From assembly GCA_045612665.1 (NCBI GenBank), contig JAZKZO010000015.1, positions 1 to 54,043 on the forward strand: 54,043 bases of DNA. Reading direction: 5' to 3'. The notes below the pieces were generated by a model. The model saw nothing but the letters and a program-made list of their open reading frames with translations, was not told where the DNA came from and made no database searches. The DNA comes from RGIG2000 sp045612665. Its GTDB lineage: Bacteria; Bacillota; Clostridia; Oscillospirales; CAG-272. Shown piece by piece: positions 1-8,604 of the stretch (position 1 is the first letter of the stretch; the number at the start of each line of letters is the position of its first letter). Position numbers and translations under genes: made by a program.

Positions 1-24
1 GATTTTCTTCATTTTTACCTCCAA

Positions 25-51
25 GGAGACAGTGGACAGTTCCTTGTCTCC
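25..51. repeat. GGAGACA...TGTCTCC repeat, copy 1
   Basis: A 27-bp imperfect inverted repeat that begins GGAGACAGTGGAC and ends CTTGTCTCC. Similar copies lie at 152-178, 572-599 and (decayed) 609-630, so there are four within 650 bp. It matches a repeat style seen scattered between genes in many bacterial genomes. Its function is unknown. Confidence 0.75.
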
Positions 52-133
52 ACAAGTTGACTATATCTTCATAGCCGGCTTCACTTCAAATTCTGCATAG
101 CTGTCCCCACGCGTCATAGAAGTATCTTCTTCG

Positions 134-559
134 TCAAGACATGCTCATTTCGGAGACACAGAACCGTCCCCTGTCTCCTCGAATAAATTTCTCTTTCGTT
201 GAAAACACTGCAAAAGAAGCATTATCTTCAAGCGAAGTTTTCAATTCATCCGGAACATAATACCCAAAATCCAAGTCTCCGTCAAAAACACCGACTTCAA
301 TTGGGTCTCGTAAAATTATTTTCCCAAGAAAATTCATCACATAATTAAACTCATTAAATTTGCGAGGAAACAAAAATTTCACATGAACTTTTTCAAAATC
401 TTCAAATTTCCAACTATAATCTTCCACTTTACTTATTATAAACTTGACCTTATAATCTTTAGAAACGTCCTCTGCTCTATTCAAAATTTTTCGCAAAGGA
501 TTTTTATGATGAATTATAAATCCGCTAACAATCATTTGTGTGTTACATGTCCTTTCCAC
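134..559 (-). CDS. Hypothetical protein, about 141 aa, C-terminus made from a repeat
   Basis: I do not recognise this protein. It is a soluble-looking sequence rich in Lys, Phe and Asp, with no signal peptide or membrane segment. The listed frame opens with GTG; an ATG eight codons later (about 535) is an alternative start. Neither start has a well-spaced ribosome site. The last residues (about GDRGRFCVSE) are the translation of the GGAGACA repeat at 152-178, so the native stop was probably replaced when the repeat arrived or spread. Repeat copies on both sides suggest a mobile or recombining spot. It may be a decaying or recently acquired gene. Confidence 0.5.
   Translation of the reverse strand: MERTCNTQMIVSGFIIHHKNPLRKILNRAEDVSKDYKVKFIISKVEDYSWKFEDFEKVHVKFLFPRKFNEFNYVMNFLGKIILRDPIEVGVFDGDLDFGYYVPDELKTSLEDNASFAVFSTKEKFIRGDRGRFCVSEMSMS
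152..178. repeat. GGAGACA...TGTCTCC repeat, copy 2, inside a coding 3' end
   Basis: A 27-bp copy of the same imperfect palindrome, GGAGACACAGAACC through CCCTGTCTCC. It lies inside the end of the minus-strand hypothetical gene at 134-559 and encodes that protein's final residues. Confidence 0.75.
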
Positions 560-571
560 AATACATTAATA

Positions 572-630
572 GGAGACAGTGGACTGTTCCTTGTCTTCCT
601 TTCTTCATAGAGACAGTGTGCTGTTTCTTG
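572..630. repeat. Two further GGAGACA repeat copies
   Basis: Copy 3 is at 572-599 (GGAGACAGTGGACTG through TTGTCTTCC). A decayed copy 4 is at about 609-630 (GAGACAGTGTGCTG...TTCTTG). Copy 4 overlaps the stop-codon end of the minus-strand gene at 605-1321 and encodes its last residues. Confidence 0.65.
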
Positions 631-1321
631 ATTTTCTTTTATCAAGAATCACAAAGATAATAATACCAACAATTATACTATAAACAGCAAAAACAATCAA
701 ACCACACATAACTCCATATGTGCTTGAATCATATATTAGAGTTTCAGTTCCATTATTCTCTATTTTCACAAGACAAGAACGAGCGCCTGTTAAACTTATA
801 TAAAAGGTCTTTGCGTTATTTTTGCGAACAAATTTGCAACCGTTCGTTTCTATTTCCAAACGATGCGCAAGGCGATCCTTATACAGATCATTTTCTCTAC
901 AAGACTTAATTTTTTCTACACCTTGCACGACCCCGTTAATATCATATGAAACAACAACTTCGCTTCTAGGATGATATACAACGAGGTTCGTTCCATCCCA
1001 TTCTACTCCATAATTTTCACTATTTACTATAAAAGAATAGGCATATTTAAAAACTCCATTTGTATCATAAATAGAAACTATTGCTGTATTTGGAAATTTA
1101 TACTGACAAATTGCAATCAATTCTTCTTCCTCGTTCACGGCAAAAGAATATATTGAGCGCTTTTTAGGTTCGGAAGTTAATATAGAAGCGTTTCTATAAT
1201 TTTGCTGTTCTTCAACATCTTCAACATCCAAAATAAATCCTGTATCAATTTCATTAGCGTGTATAACCACGTTAAATAGAAAAACAAAAAACAAAAACAA
1301 AATAATTTTTCTCAGCTTCAT
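605..1321 (-). CDS. Exported, C-terminally membrane-anchored hypothetical protein
   Basis: A 238-aa protein of unknown function. Residues 1-22 (MKLRKIILFLFFVFLFNVVI) form a signal peptide or first membrane segment. Residues about 205-227 form a second hydrophobic helix ending in the basic stretch DKRKSR. This predicts a roughly 180-residue extracytoplasmic domain anchored at its C-terminus. The start is supported by AGGAGA seven bases upstream of the ATG. The final residues (about NSTLSL) are read from a GGAGACA-type repeat, as in the neighbouring hypothetical gene. Alternating aromatic and polar strands could be beta-propeller-like, but I would not assign a fold. Confidence 0.65.
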   Translation of the reverse strand: MKLRKIILFLFFVFLFNVVIHANEIDTGFILDVEDVEEQQNYRNASILTSEPKKRSIYSFAVNEEEELIAICQYKFPNTAIVSIYDTNGVFKYAYSFIVNSENYGVEWDGTNLVVYHPRSEVVVSYDINGVVQGVEKIKSCRENDLYKDRLAHRLEIETNGCKFVRKNNAKTFYISLTGARSCLVKIENNGTETLIYDSSTYGVMCGLIVFAVYSIIVGIIIFVILDKRKSRNSTLSL

Positions 1322-1393
1322 AGGCTGTCTCCTAAAATACGTTCGTTTCTAATTTCATATTAACACAAAAAGGTTAAAAAGTAAAGTGGGGCA

Positions 1394-1422
1394 TTGACTT
1401 TTATGGCTAAAAATGGTATAAT
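1394..1422 (+). promoter_or_regulatory. Sigma-A-type promoter for the SGNH hydrolase gene
   Basis: TTGACT at 1394-1399 and TATAAT at 1417-1422 with a 17-bp spacer. It lies 36 bp upstream of the ATG at 1459. Confidence 0.8.
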
Positions 1423-1458
1423 TTTTATAACAAATATATTTTGAGAGGAAACTTTTTT

Positions 1459-2079
1459 ATGAGAATTTTATTTCAAGGCGATTCTATAACCGACGCAGGC
1501 AGAAGCTGGTCAAATAATGCCGACCTTGGCAAGGGCTACGCACATCTCGTTGAGGCTTCACTTGGCTTTGAGGAGCCCGGTCAGCACGAGTTCTTTAACA
1601 AGGGAATTAGTGGAAACCGAATTGTTGACCTTTATGCACGCATTAAGGCTGACATCATCAACCTAAAGCCCGATTTTATGAGCATTCTTATCGGTGTAAA
1701 CGATGTTTGGCACGAGGTTGGAGATAATCCAAACGGTGTTGACAACGACAAGTTTTTCAAGATTTATTCAATGCTTATCGAGGAAGTAAAGGAAGCGCTT
1801 CCAAATATTAAAATTATAATTCTCGAGCCATTCGTGCTTGAGGGCCCTGCTACAACTGAGCATTGGGATTACTTCAAGACCGAAACCGCAAAGAGAGCGC
1901 AAATGGCAAAAAAGATTGCCGAAAAGTTCGATTTGCCATTCGTTGAGCTTCAGGCAGGCTTCGACGCACTTGCTAAGAAGGCTGAAAACACCTATTGGCT
2001 TGGCGACGGCGTTCACCCAACTGCAAAGGGACACGAGTTTATCAAAACCGAGTGGCTTAAGGCGTTCAAGGCACTTTAA
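1459..2079 (+). CDS. SGNH/GDSL-family hydrolase (probable carbohydrate esterase)
   Basis: A 206-aa cytoplasmic-looking SGNH hydrolase. Block I is GDSITDAGR (Ser nucleophile), block II lies around GISGNRI, block III is GVNDVW (oxyanion Asn), and the C-terminal block V is DGVHPTAKGH, supplying the Asp and His. Length and motifs fit the acetylxylan / rhamnogalacturonan acetylesterase-like branch; the substrate is inferred only. I chose the ATG at 1459 because AGAGG precedes it at normal spacing; a longer TTG frame from 1441 would contain that site. A strong promoter lies directly upstream. A second SGNH gene at 36866-37519 and the GH28 and GH4 genes suggest a role in removing acetyl groups from plant polysaccharide fragments. 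Confidence 0.88.
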   Translation: MRILFQGDSITDAGRSWSNNADLGKGYAHLVEASLGFEEPGQHEFFNKGISGNRIVDLYARIKADIINLKPDFMSILIGVNDVWHEVGDNPNGVDNDKFFKIYSMLIEEVKEALPNIKIIILEPFVLEGPATTEHWDYFKTETAKRAQMAKKIAEKFDLPFVELQAGFDALAKKAENTYWLGDGVHPTAKGHEFIKTEWLKAFKAL

Positions 2080-2159
2080 GTGCGAAATGCGAGGTGCGAA
2101 GTGCGAAGCGCAAAATTCGGAATTCGGAATGCGGAATGCGGAATGCGAGGTGCGAAGTG
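2080..2159 (+). repeat. GTGCGAAG / GGAATGCGGAATTCGG simple-repeat block
   Basis: Starts immediately after the stop codon of the SGNH gene. Tandem 8-mers GTGCGAAG and CGAGGTGCGAAG flank a core of GGAATTCG and GGAATGCG units. Related blocks occur at the ends of many genes in this window. Confidence 0.85.
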
Positions 2160-2196
2160 ATTAACATTCTACATCACGAGGAGCAACGCACATTAC

Positions 2197-2318
2197 TTTA
2201 ATTCTTTTGTGCTAAATTAGACAAGGCGCACCGGAAATGGCGGACGACGGCGTACTCGGTGTACGGTTAGGTCGCCATTGAGGAGCAACGCAGTATAATG
2301 ACGCACAAAAGAATTAAA
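2197..2318 (+). repeat. Structured intergenic element, copy 1
   Basis: A 122-nt element. Outer arms TTTAATTCTTTTGTGC and GCACAAAAGAATTAAA pair over 16 bp. Inside are helix 2 (ATTAGAC with GTATAAT, one central mismatch), the conserved core GGCGCACCG, helix 3 (AATGGCG with CGCCATT), a short hairpin around CGTAC/GTACG, and GAGGAGCAAC. A fragment of another copy (ATCACGAGGAGCAACGCAC) lies just before it at about 2172-2192. A bidirectional terminator follows. Family described in the findings; not recognised as a known RNA or IS. Confidence 0.85.
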
Positions 2319-2320
2319 AA

Positions 2321-2346
2321 ACCGACACAGTGTGTCGGTTTTTTTA
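2321..2346. terminator. Bidirectional intrinsic terminator
   Basis: ACCGACACAGTGTGTCGGT hairpin followed by a T-run on the plus strand and preceded by an A-run, so it can stop both the plus-strand SGNH transcript and the minus-strand amidohydrolase operon. Confidence 0.85.
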
Positions 2347-2347
2347 T

Positions 2348-3451
2348 TTATAGGTACTTTTCGGAAAGCTCGTCGATATACCTTGCAAGCTCTCGGTCGG
2401 TGATTAGGTGGTTATACTTTGCAATATATTTTTTGAGAGCCTCTTTATTGATTTCCTTTGGCTTACCGCCAAGGCGATTTAGTGCGTTATCCGAGAAGAT
2501 TTTTTGAACGCACTCGTTTGGAAGATTGATGCCGTGCAAATTGTGGTCGTCAAAGGACGGAACGCACTCGTTGCCTGCAAAATAGCGATATTCTCTGTCG
2601 CAAAGCCAAATGCCCGCCTCCATATACACAGGATAGTCCATATCCGTGCCAAAGTGGACCCTGTGTGCGTATTTCTCAAAGAAATCTCTAAAATACTCGG
2701 GGCGCTTTTCAAAGCCGATATACATTTCTCCACCGGGCGTTATATCAACTGCGAGGTTTTTATACCTTGCAAACATTTGCTCAAGCCTTTCAGGGTTTTC
2801 CGAGCTAAAGAAGAAGTGAGCAAGGCACAAATTAAGGCTTGGATATTTTTCCAAAACGTTGATTACCTGTGAAGAAAGCTCCTCGTAGCTTGGATAAGTG
2901 CCGTCTCCGTAGAACCAGCCTCTGCTTACTCTATCCTCGGTTGCATCGGTCCAAAAATTCTCGGGGTCAAGCGCGTGCATAAGGATAGGTGTATTTTCCT
3001 TTTCCATTTTTGCAAAAACACCGTCAAAAAGCTCGCCATCAAGTGGATTGCCTACCTTTTTATAGAGATTTGGCTTGCCCTCAAGCATCTTTATGCCGTC
3101 AAAGCCTATCTCGTTTAGCTCATCGAGCTGTGTTACAAGCTCCATTCCGACAAGGTCATCACCCTTGACAGGATAGGACGGATAAATAAATCCGCCATAC
3201 GCGAAGGTGTTCTCATTTAAGAGCTTGTAAAACGCGCACATAATGTTGTTGCTTACGTCTCTTGGCGCAGGAATAGGATTTCCCGACGGAAGTGAGGCAA
3301 GAGCTATGTAGGTAAGACCGCATGTTTTGCGATATTCCTCAAAGCCGTGAATGAAAAATTCACCGTTATCGTCGTGCCATTTGTGCATATGAAGGTGTCC
3401 GTCAACTACGTTTTTTACCGTAGGAAACGGCTTTTCAAGATATTTTCCCAT
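2348..3451 (-). CDS. Amidohydrolase-2-type TIM-barrel metal hydrolase
   Basis: A 367-aa protein of the amidohydrolase superfamily (Amidohydro_2-like). Metal-ligand motifs are visible: DGHLHMH near residue 17 (HxH after strand 1), LMHALDP near 165, LAHFFF near 215 and HFGTDMDYP near 270 (the late Asp). Members hydrolyse lactones or decarboxylate cyclic acids; the substrate here is unknown. It is the last gene of a four-gene minus-strand operon, starting 2 bp after the CotH lipoprotein stop. A sugar-acid lactone substrate would fit the pectin context but is only inference. Confidence 0.82.
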   Translation of the reverse strand: MGKYLEKPFPTVKNVVDGHLHMHKWHDDNGEFFIHGFEEYRKTCGLTYIALASLPSGNPIPAPRDVSNNIMCAFYKLLNENTFAYGGFIYPSYPVKGDDLVGMELVTQLDELNEIGFDGIKMLEGKPNLYKKVGNPLDGELFDGVFAKMEKENTPILMHALDPENFWTDATEDRVSRGWFYGDGTYPSYEELSSQVINVLEKYPSLNLCLAHFFFSSENPERLEQMFARYKNLAVDITPGGEMYIGFEKRPEYFRDFFEKYAHRVHFGTDMDYPVYMEAGIWLCDREYRYFAGNECVPSFDDHNLHGINLPNECVQKIFSDNALNRLGGKPKEINKEALKKYIAKYNHLITDRELARYIDELSEKYL

Positions 3452-3453
3452 AG

Positions 3454-5571
3454 TTATTCTCCACTTGTATTAGTTGGTGGGGGATATTCCGCCTCGAGCG
3501 CTGCGTAGCTCTTTTCAAGGTAGTCCTCGACATACTCGAGCTGTCCCTCCCAGGTCTTTATAGCCGTTATATACGGGGGATTTGTCCAGGTGTTTTTGCC
3601 TATTACATCCCACTTTTCAAAATTTGCCTTGTACGCATCATCGTGTGCGCGTGCATAGGTCGTAATGGCGTCGATTTTCGCGAAAACCGCGCTCTTGTTG
3701 CTTACAAGCTCCTCTCCTATGAGAGCTCTAAAATCGTCAAAGGAAACGAGTCCCTTGAACCAAGGATTTTTCGTCGCGCTCCAAAGAAGTGCCGGATCTC
3801 CGAAGATTACGCCCTCCTTCTTATGCGCTACATTTCCGACGGACATATCAAAGTCCCAAATCGGTCCGCACTTAAGCTTTCCGTCCACGTCCTTGTACAT
3901 ATAGAAGCTTGAATAGTCGGTGTCGGGATTTTTAAACATTTCGAAAACGATATACGCCTGTGCAAAGGATTTTACGTCAATTAGCTCCTTTACCGCCTCG
4001 TAATCGCTTCCCTGTACTGCGCTAATACAGGATTTAAGATACTGCTCAATATAGTTAATTTGCCCTGCAGTTGCCGGCTCGGGCTCTTTAATTGAGTATT
4101 TTCTATCGCCCTTCAAGACATCGGGCACCTTGACGCAGGTTCCGTCTGCCCAACCGTCCATTTCGACCAAAAAGCTTGTGTTATCATCGGTTGTTGGGTC
4201 GGTAATCGGCACTCTGTGCTTGTTAATTTCGATTTGCTCGCAAAGTAAATACACGCCCCTGTATTCGCCATTTAGGTAAACCTCAACGTTTTTTGCGTTA
4301 GGTGATGTACCAAGCTCCGAGAAAAGTCCACCAACATTATAGGCGAGATTGTTTCTTAGAAGTGAGTTGTCAATATAGTCAGCCAAAAGCACCCAATCAC
4401 GCGCCTTGCCGTAATCAAAGAACTCCTGCTTTTCGTCAAACTTTATCTTATATGGCTTTTTGTCAAATCTTGACCAGGTGGAGTTTCCTCTACCCTTGAT
4501 TTGACCTGTCTTATCAAAGAGATAACCGCCCTGTCCGTCGGGGTCATAGAAGGTAACCACGCAGGACATATAGACACCCTTTTGAATGTTACTGTTGCTG
4601 TTTGGAGTGTCAATTGTAATTACAGGCAAGCCATTTCCCTCAAGTGCGAAGTACGCAACGAGGCTAAGGGACTCGGTTGCCACAACGGAAATTTCTTCCT
4701 CAGTTGAGCCGTTTGACCAGCAAACGAACTTATATCCGTCCTTTGCAACTGCCCTTACCTGCTCGCTAGCCGTTTTATCGTCAACCTCTTGGGCGCTCTT
4801 GCCCTCGATTGTGCCTCTGCTCGTATCGGCACTTGAGAACGAGATTATGTGGAATTTTTGGAAACGCGCGGTGAAAACGAGGTCGCTCATACCTGCGATA
4901 TCGCTTCTTCCTATCTTGCTTATGCCGTCATCCCAACCGATAAAGCGATAGCCCGAGCTTGCAAGTGCCATAACGAGATTAGTGTACTCACCGTATGCGA
5001 GCTCCTGCTCGGCAATACCGCTTATGTATCCACCCTCGGTTGCTTGATATTTAACTGTAATCTTATTTGTAAAAATCGCATTAACGCTTAAATTGTCGCT
5101 TGCGATATCGGTTCTTGTCGGCTCGGTCTTGCCGTCGCTCCACGAAACGAAGCGATAGCCCTCGTGCGGGGTTGCCGTAACGGCACTTCCCGTGCTACCC
5201 TTTTCAAGAGTTTGCGACGAGGCTCCCTCTATATATCCACCGTCATCTGATGAGTAAGAAAGAGTTACCGTTTCATATTTTTCAAAGGTTGCGTAAATTG
5301 TTGTGCTCTCGCTGAGCGTATCGCGCCTGAACATATCGATGCTTCCGTCGCTCCACGAAACGAAGCGATAGCCCTCGCTCGCATACGCGGTAACCTCATC
5401 AAAGAGTGCGCTCTCGCCCTCTAAAACCGTTTTTTCCTGTGTCGCTCCACCAAGGACTGTTCCACCCTCGAGAGCGATATATTCAACCTTAACCGTGGTT
5501 GATTTTTCACAGGCACAAAAAACGAAAGCAACGACGAGAAGCGCGCATAGCAATATTGCTATTTTTCTCAT
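3454..5571 (-). CDS. Lipoprotein with InlB-type repeats and a CotH kinase domain
   Basis: A 705-aa surface lipoprotein. The signal peptide ends in a lipobox (VFCAC, Cys about 20). Four Listeria-Bacteroides/InlB-B-like repeats follow (about residues 28-310), each ending like GYRFVSWSDG plus a Thr-rich strand. The C-terminal 390 residues match the CotH family: KGRGNSTW, KKPYKIKFD, WVLLADYIDNSLLRN, VYLNGEYRGVYLL, and the metal-site GPIWDFDMSVGN. CotH proteins are protein kinases in spore coats, but many anaerobes carry secreted CotH domains of unknown target. It lies 9 bp from the EEP gene and 2 bp from the amidohydrolase, so it is probably co-translated. Confidence 0.9.
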   Translation of the reverse strand: MRKIAILLCALLVVAFVFCACEKSTTVKVEYIALEGGTVLGGATQEKTVLEGESALFDEVTAYASEGYRFVSWSDGSIDMFRRDTLSESTTIYATFEKYETVTLSYSSDDGGYIEGASSQTLEKGSTGSAVTATPHEGYRFVSWSDGKTEPTRTDIASDNLSVNAIFTNKITVKYQATEGGYISGIAEQELAYGEYTNLVMALASSGYRFIGWDDGISKIGRSDIAGMSDLVFTARFQKFHIISFSSADTSRGTIEGKSAQEVDDKTASEQVRAVAKDGYKFVCWSNGSTEEEISVVATESLSLVAYFALEGNGLPVITIDTPNSNSNIQKGVYMSCVVTFYDPDGQGGYLFDKTGQIKGRGNSTWSRFDKKPYKIKFDEKQEFFDYGKARDWVLLADYIDNSLLRNNLAYNVGGLFSELGTSPNAKNVEVYLNGEYRGVYLLCEQIEINKHRVPITDPTTDDNTSFLVEMDGWADGTCVKVPDVLKGDRKYSIKEPEPATAGQINYIEQYLKSCISAVQGSDYEAVKELIDVKSFAQAYIVFEMFKNPDTDYSSFYMYKDVDGKLKCGPIWDFDMSVGNVAHKKEGVIFGDPALLWSATKNPWFKGLVSFDDFRALIGEELVSNKSAVFAKIDAITTYARAHDDAYKANFEKWDVIGKNTWTNPPYITAIKTWEGQLEYVEDYLEKSYAALEAEYPPPTNTSGE

Positions 5572-5580
5572 AAATACCTC

Positions 5581-6279
5581 TTAAAGCTTTATTTCCGCTA
5601 TGTGAGGACGGTGATCCGAGGCTACAAGCTCGGGAATATCGGCACTCACAAGCTCTATATCGTGGCTTATAAATATATAGTCGATTTTCACCTTTGGCTT
5701 ATCAGACGGCCAGCTTTTCTTATCAGGTGAAAAATGCGCACCTGTGTCGACCATTCTCTCTCTTATAGGCAAAAGAAGCTCGTTATGGGGCTCTATATTA
5801 AAGTCGCCCATAAGAATACATTTTTCATTTTCTATATGCTCAAGAACGGTTTTAACCGCATTTCTTTGCTCGTCGGGATTAAGACCGAAGTGAGTTATAA
5901 GAACGGTGAGTCCGCCCTCAAGCCTTGCCTTCAAAAGACAACGGGTTTCGTAAAAGCCACCGGGATATTCTCTTGGGCACGGGTCGGGGATTATTATGCT
6001 CTCGGCACTCTCGATTTTGTATTTTGTCAAAAGTCCGTTGCCGTAAGGTCCTTCAAAATCGTCAATCGCCTTTGCGAAAAAGTGGTTTTTAAGCGAGGTT
6101 AGCTCGGAAAGCCTTGCAGTTTGCGCTCCGAATTTTGCGCCCTCTGCCTCGTCAAACATTTCGTTAAGACCGACAATATCAGCACCGCACTCCTCAATAG
6201 CTCTTGCCATTATCTCGTAGTCAACCTTTTGTTCAAGATAATTAAGACAATGCTGTGTATTAAAGCTCATTAGTTTCAT
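5581..6279 (-). CDS. Endonuclease/exonuclease/phosphatase (EEP) family hydrolase
   Basis: A 232-aa cytoplasmic EEP-fold protein. Diagnostic motifs are SFNTQHC near the N-terminus, GLNEM (metal-binding Glu), THFGLNPDEQ, MGDFNIEP, KIDYIFIS and the C-terminal SDHRPH. The family covers DNases, sphingomyelinases and phosphodiesterases; with no signal peptide and no DNA-binding extension the substrate is open. It is the second gene of the minus-strand operon, 24 bp after the alpha/beta hydrolase. A weak AAGAGATAA ribosome site precedes the ATG. Confidence 0.85.
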   Translation of the reverse strand: MKLMSFNTQHCLNYLEQKVDYEIMARAIEECGADIVGLNEMFDEAEGAKFGAQTARLSELTSLKNHFFAKAIDDFEGPYGNGLLTKYKIESAESIIIPDPCPREYPGGFYETRCLLKARLEGGLTVLITHFGLNPDEQRNAVKTVLEHIENEKCILMGDFNIEPHNELLLPIRERMVDTGAHFSPDKKSWPSDKPKVKIDYIFISHDIELVSADIPELVASDHRPHIAEIKL

Positions 6280-6303
6280 ATTTATCTCTTATTTCCCTCT
6301 CGT

Positions 6304-7053
6304 TTATCTCTTGCCGATAGCAAAATCCACTATTGTTGAAATGTATTTCTCCTTTGCCTCGGGAAATGGCTCCATCCAGCAGTGCTCCATTCCCTCGACC
6401 TCGATATATTCAATATTTCTTCCAAGCTCTCTCATCGCCTTAACGAACCTGTCGGAGTGGATTTCCTTGTTTACTGCGCCGTCCCTTGTTCCGTGAAGAA
6501 CAACGTACGGAATATCGGGCATTGTGGGGGCAAGGTGGTATGCGCTATGAAGCATAATTTCCTCGCCAAGTGGACGGTCAGTTCCCTCAAAGGCAAGATA
6601 AATCGTTCTTGGCAAATCCTCGCGCTCGGTTGCGTGGAAGGCAAAATCGCACACAGGGCAATTCGTAACGCACGCCTTAGGTGTACGCTTTGCATATCTT
6701 GTATAAACGAGCGCGCTATGTCCTCCCATGCTTCCGCCCTCGATTATAATAGGTGTTTTATCGGGGTCAAGACCGTGGCGCGCACAGGCAACCTCAATTA
6801 CCTTATCAACGTATCTTACCGCTTGTGCGTTCATCCAGCTCCAAGGGCCGTAATACGGATAAATTGAAAGCACGCCGTTTTCGGCAAGGCGCTTTTCAAG
6901 ATCGCCGTTATCGTGCTTCATTCCACAGCTTCCAAGACCGTGGAAAATAAGAACGATTGACCTAGGTGTGCCGACCAAGATTTCGTGATTTGTATGTACA
7001 TAATATTCAAGTGTTTCGGGTGTAATTTCAGGTACTGTGTATTTAAGCTCCAT
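6304..7053 (-). CDS. Alpha/beta hydrolase (prolyl-oligopeptidase/esterase type)
   Basis: A 249-aa alpha/beta hydrolase. The nucleophile elbow is GGSMGGHS (Ser about 117), an early oxyanion motif is IFHGLGSCG, the acid lies around HGTRDG and the catalytic His in GMEHCWMEP. Start chosen at 7053 because AAGGAAGG lies just upstream; the longer frame to 7182 crosses the promoter. It is the first gene of the operon 7053-2348 (hydrolase, EEP, CotH lipoprotein, amidohydrolase). An esterase acting on plant-derived esters is plausible, not shown. Confidence 0.85.
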   Translation of the reverse strand: MELKYTVPEITPETLEYYVHTNHEILVGTPRSIVLIFHGLGSCGMKHDNGDLEKRLAENGVLSIYPYYGPWSWMNAQAVRYVDKVIEVACARHGLDPDKTPIIIEGGSMGGHSALVYTRYAKRTPKACVTNCPVCDFAFHATEREDLPRTIYLAFEGTDRPLGEEIMLHSAYHLAPTMPDIPYVVLHGTRDGAVNKEIHSDRFVKAMRELGRNIEYIEVEGMEHCWMEPFPEAKEKYISTIVDFAIGKR

Positions 7054-7084
7054 TTTAAAAACCTTCCTTTGCTTCTTTAATTTA

Positions 7085-7113
7085 ATTCTATCATAAATTG
7101 CGTGCGCTTGCAA
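7085..7113 (-). promoter_or_regulatory. Promoter of the minus-strand hydrolase operon
   Basis: On the minus strand TTGCAA (7113-7108) and TAGAAT (7090-7085) are spaced by 17 bp, 32 bp upstream of the ATG at 7053. It is divergent to the GH4 gene. Confidence 0.65.
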
Positions 7114-7221
7114 CAGAAAAAATAATATATATTTTTTAAAAATAGTATAGATTTTTATATTTTTTTGTTGTAGAATAGTCATAGGGCGATTTGTCCTTAA
7201 TTTTTACAGGTAGGTTTTTTT

Positions 7222-8604
7222 ATGAAAATTGAAAACGGTAAGGCGCAGGGCGTCAAAATTGCATATATCGGCGGTGGCTCGCGCGGTTGGGCTTGGGGGC
7301 TTATGAGCGACCTTGCAAGCTGTGATGATATGAGCGGTGAGGTTTACCTCTACGATATCGATAACGAGGCATCTAAGGCTAACGAAATAATCGGAAACAA
7401 GTTTAACAGTGCCGAGGGCGCGCGCTCCGTGTGGAACTACAAGGCGGTTGAAACAATCGGTGAGGCGCTAACAGGGGCTAACTTCGTTGTTATCTCAATT
7501 CTCCCCGGTACGTTTGACGAAATGGAAAGCGATGTACATACTCCCGAAAAATACGGAATTTATCAAAGCGTAGGCGATACAAGCGGTCCCGGTGGAATTG
7601 TAAGAGCTATGCGTACCGTTCCTATGTTTGAGGAAATTGCAAGAAATATCGAAAAATATTCACCTAACGCGTGGGTAATCAACTACACAAACCCGATGAC
7701 CCTTTGCGTTAAGACTCTTTATAGAACGTTCCCGAAAATCAAGGCGTTCGGCTGTTGCCACGAGGTATTCGGCACTCAAGGTCTTCTTTGCTGGATGATT
7801 GAGGAATTCCTTGGTGAAAAAGCGACCAAAAAGGACGTAAAGGTTAACCCTGTGAGCGTAAACCACTTTACTTGGCTTACAAGCGCAAGCTATCACGGAA
7901 TTGATTTGTTCCCTTACTACGAAAAGTATTGCGAAAAATATTCGGACGGTCTTCCGATGACCGATAACAACTGGATGAACAACCATTTTGCAAGTCAGCA
8001 CAAGGTTAAGTTCGATTTGTTCAGAAGATTTGGCTACATTGCAGCGGCAGGCGACCGTCATCTTGCCGAGTTCTGCCCAGGCAAGTGGTATCTTGAAAAT
8101 CCCGATAGAGTTCACGAAATGAAGTTTGGACTTACTCCTGTTTCGTGGAGAAAGGGCGACCTCAAAAACCGTCTTGAAAGAAGCAAGCGACTCCTTAGCG
8201 GTGAGGAAGAGGTTAAAATTAACAACACAGGCGAGGAAGGCGTTGACCAAATGCGCGCACTTCTCGGTCTTTGCGACCTTGTAACAAATGTAAATATTCC
8301 AAATGTGGGACAAATTCCAAATCTCCCTCTTGGCGCAGTTGTTGAAACTAACGCTGCATTCCGTTCGGATAGCGTTCTTCCCGTTATGGCAGGACCTATT
8401 CCAAACGCGATTTATCCTCTCGTTTCAAAGATTTGCTCCGAGCAAGAGGCACTCTCCGACGCTATCGCAAATCGCGACCTTGATGCTATCTTTGAGGTGT
8501 TTGCATCCGATCCTCTCGTTACCTGCTCTCTTGCCGATGCAAGAAAGCTCTTTGACGAAATGGTAGATAATACAAAGAAGTATTTGACGGATTACAATAT
8601 TTAA
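7222..8604 (+). CDS. GH4 glycosidase, CHEV-type alpha-galacturonidase (LplD-like)
   Basis: A 460-aa family-4 glycoside hydrolase. An N-terminal Rossmann NAD site (IAYIGGGSRGW) is followed by DTSGPGGIVRAMR, WVINYTNPM (metal/substrate Asn) and GCCHEVFGTQ. The CHEV tetrapeptide is the reported signature of the GH4 alpha-galacturonidase class, different from CHSV of MelA-type enzymes. GDRHLAEFCPG further on is also GH4-like. The enzyme would cleave alpha-linked galacturonate by the NAD- and metal-dependent redox-elimination mechanism. AGGTAGG precedes the ATG. It sits alone on the plus strand with a possible TAGAAT -10 box at 7171. With the GH28 gene at 14678 it points to pectin oligomer breakdown. 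Confidence 0.88.
   Translation: MKIENGKAQGVKIAYIGGGSRGWAWGLMSDLASCDDMSGEVYLYDIDNEASKANEIIGNKFNSAEGARSVWNYKAVETIGEALTGANFVVISILPGTFDEMESDVHTPEKYGIYQSVGDTSGPGGIVRAMRTVPMFEEIARNIEKYSPNAWVINYTNPMTLCVKTLYRTFPKIKAFGCCHEVFGTQGLLCWMIEEFLGEKATKKDVKVNPVSVNHFTWLTSASYHGIDLFPYYEKYCEKYSDGLPMTDNNWMNNHFASQHKVKFDLFRRFGYIAAAGDRHLAEFCPGKWYLENPDRVHEMKFGLTPVSWRKGDLKNRLERSKRLLSGEEEVKINNTGEEGVDQMRALLGLCDLVTNVNIPNVGQIPNLPLGAVVETNAAFRSDSVLPVMAGPIPNAIYPLVSKICSEQEALSDAIANRDLDAIFEVFASDPLVTCSLADARKLFDEMVDNTKKYLTDYNI

Noticed and set aside
7660..8313. 217-aa minus-strand frame opposite the GH4 gene
   Set aside because: Antisense shadow of the GH4 coding sequence with no family motif.
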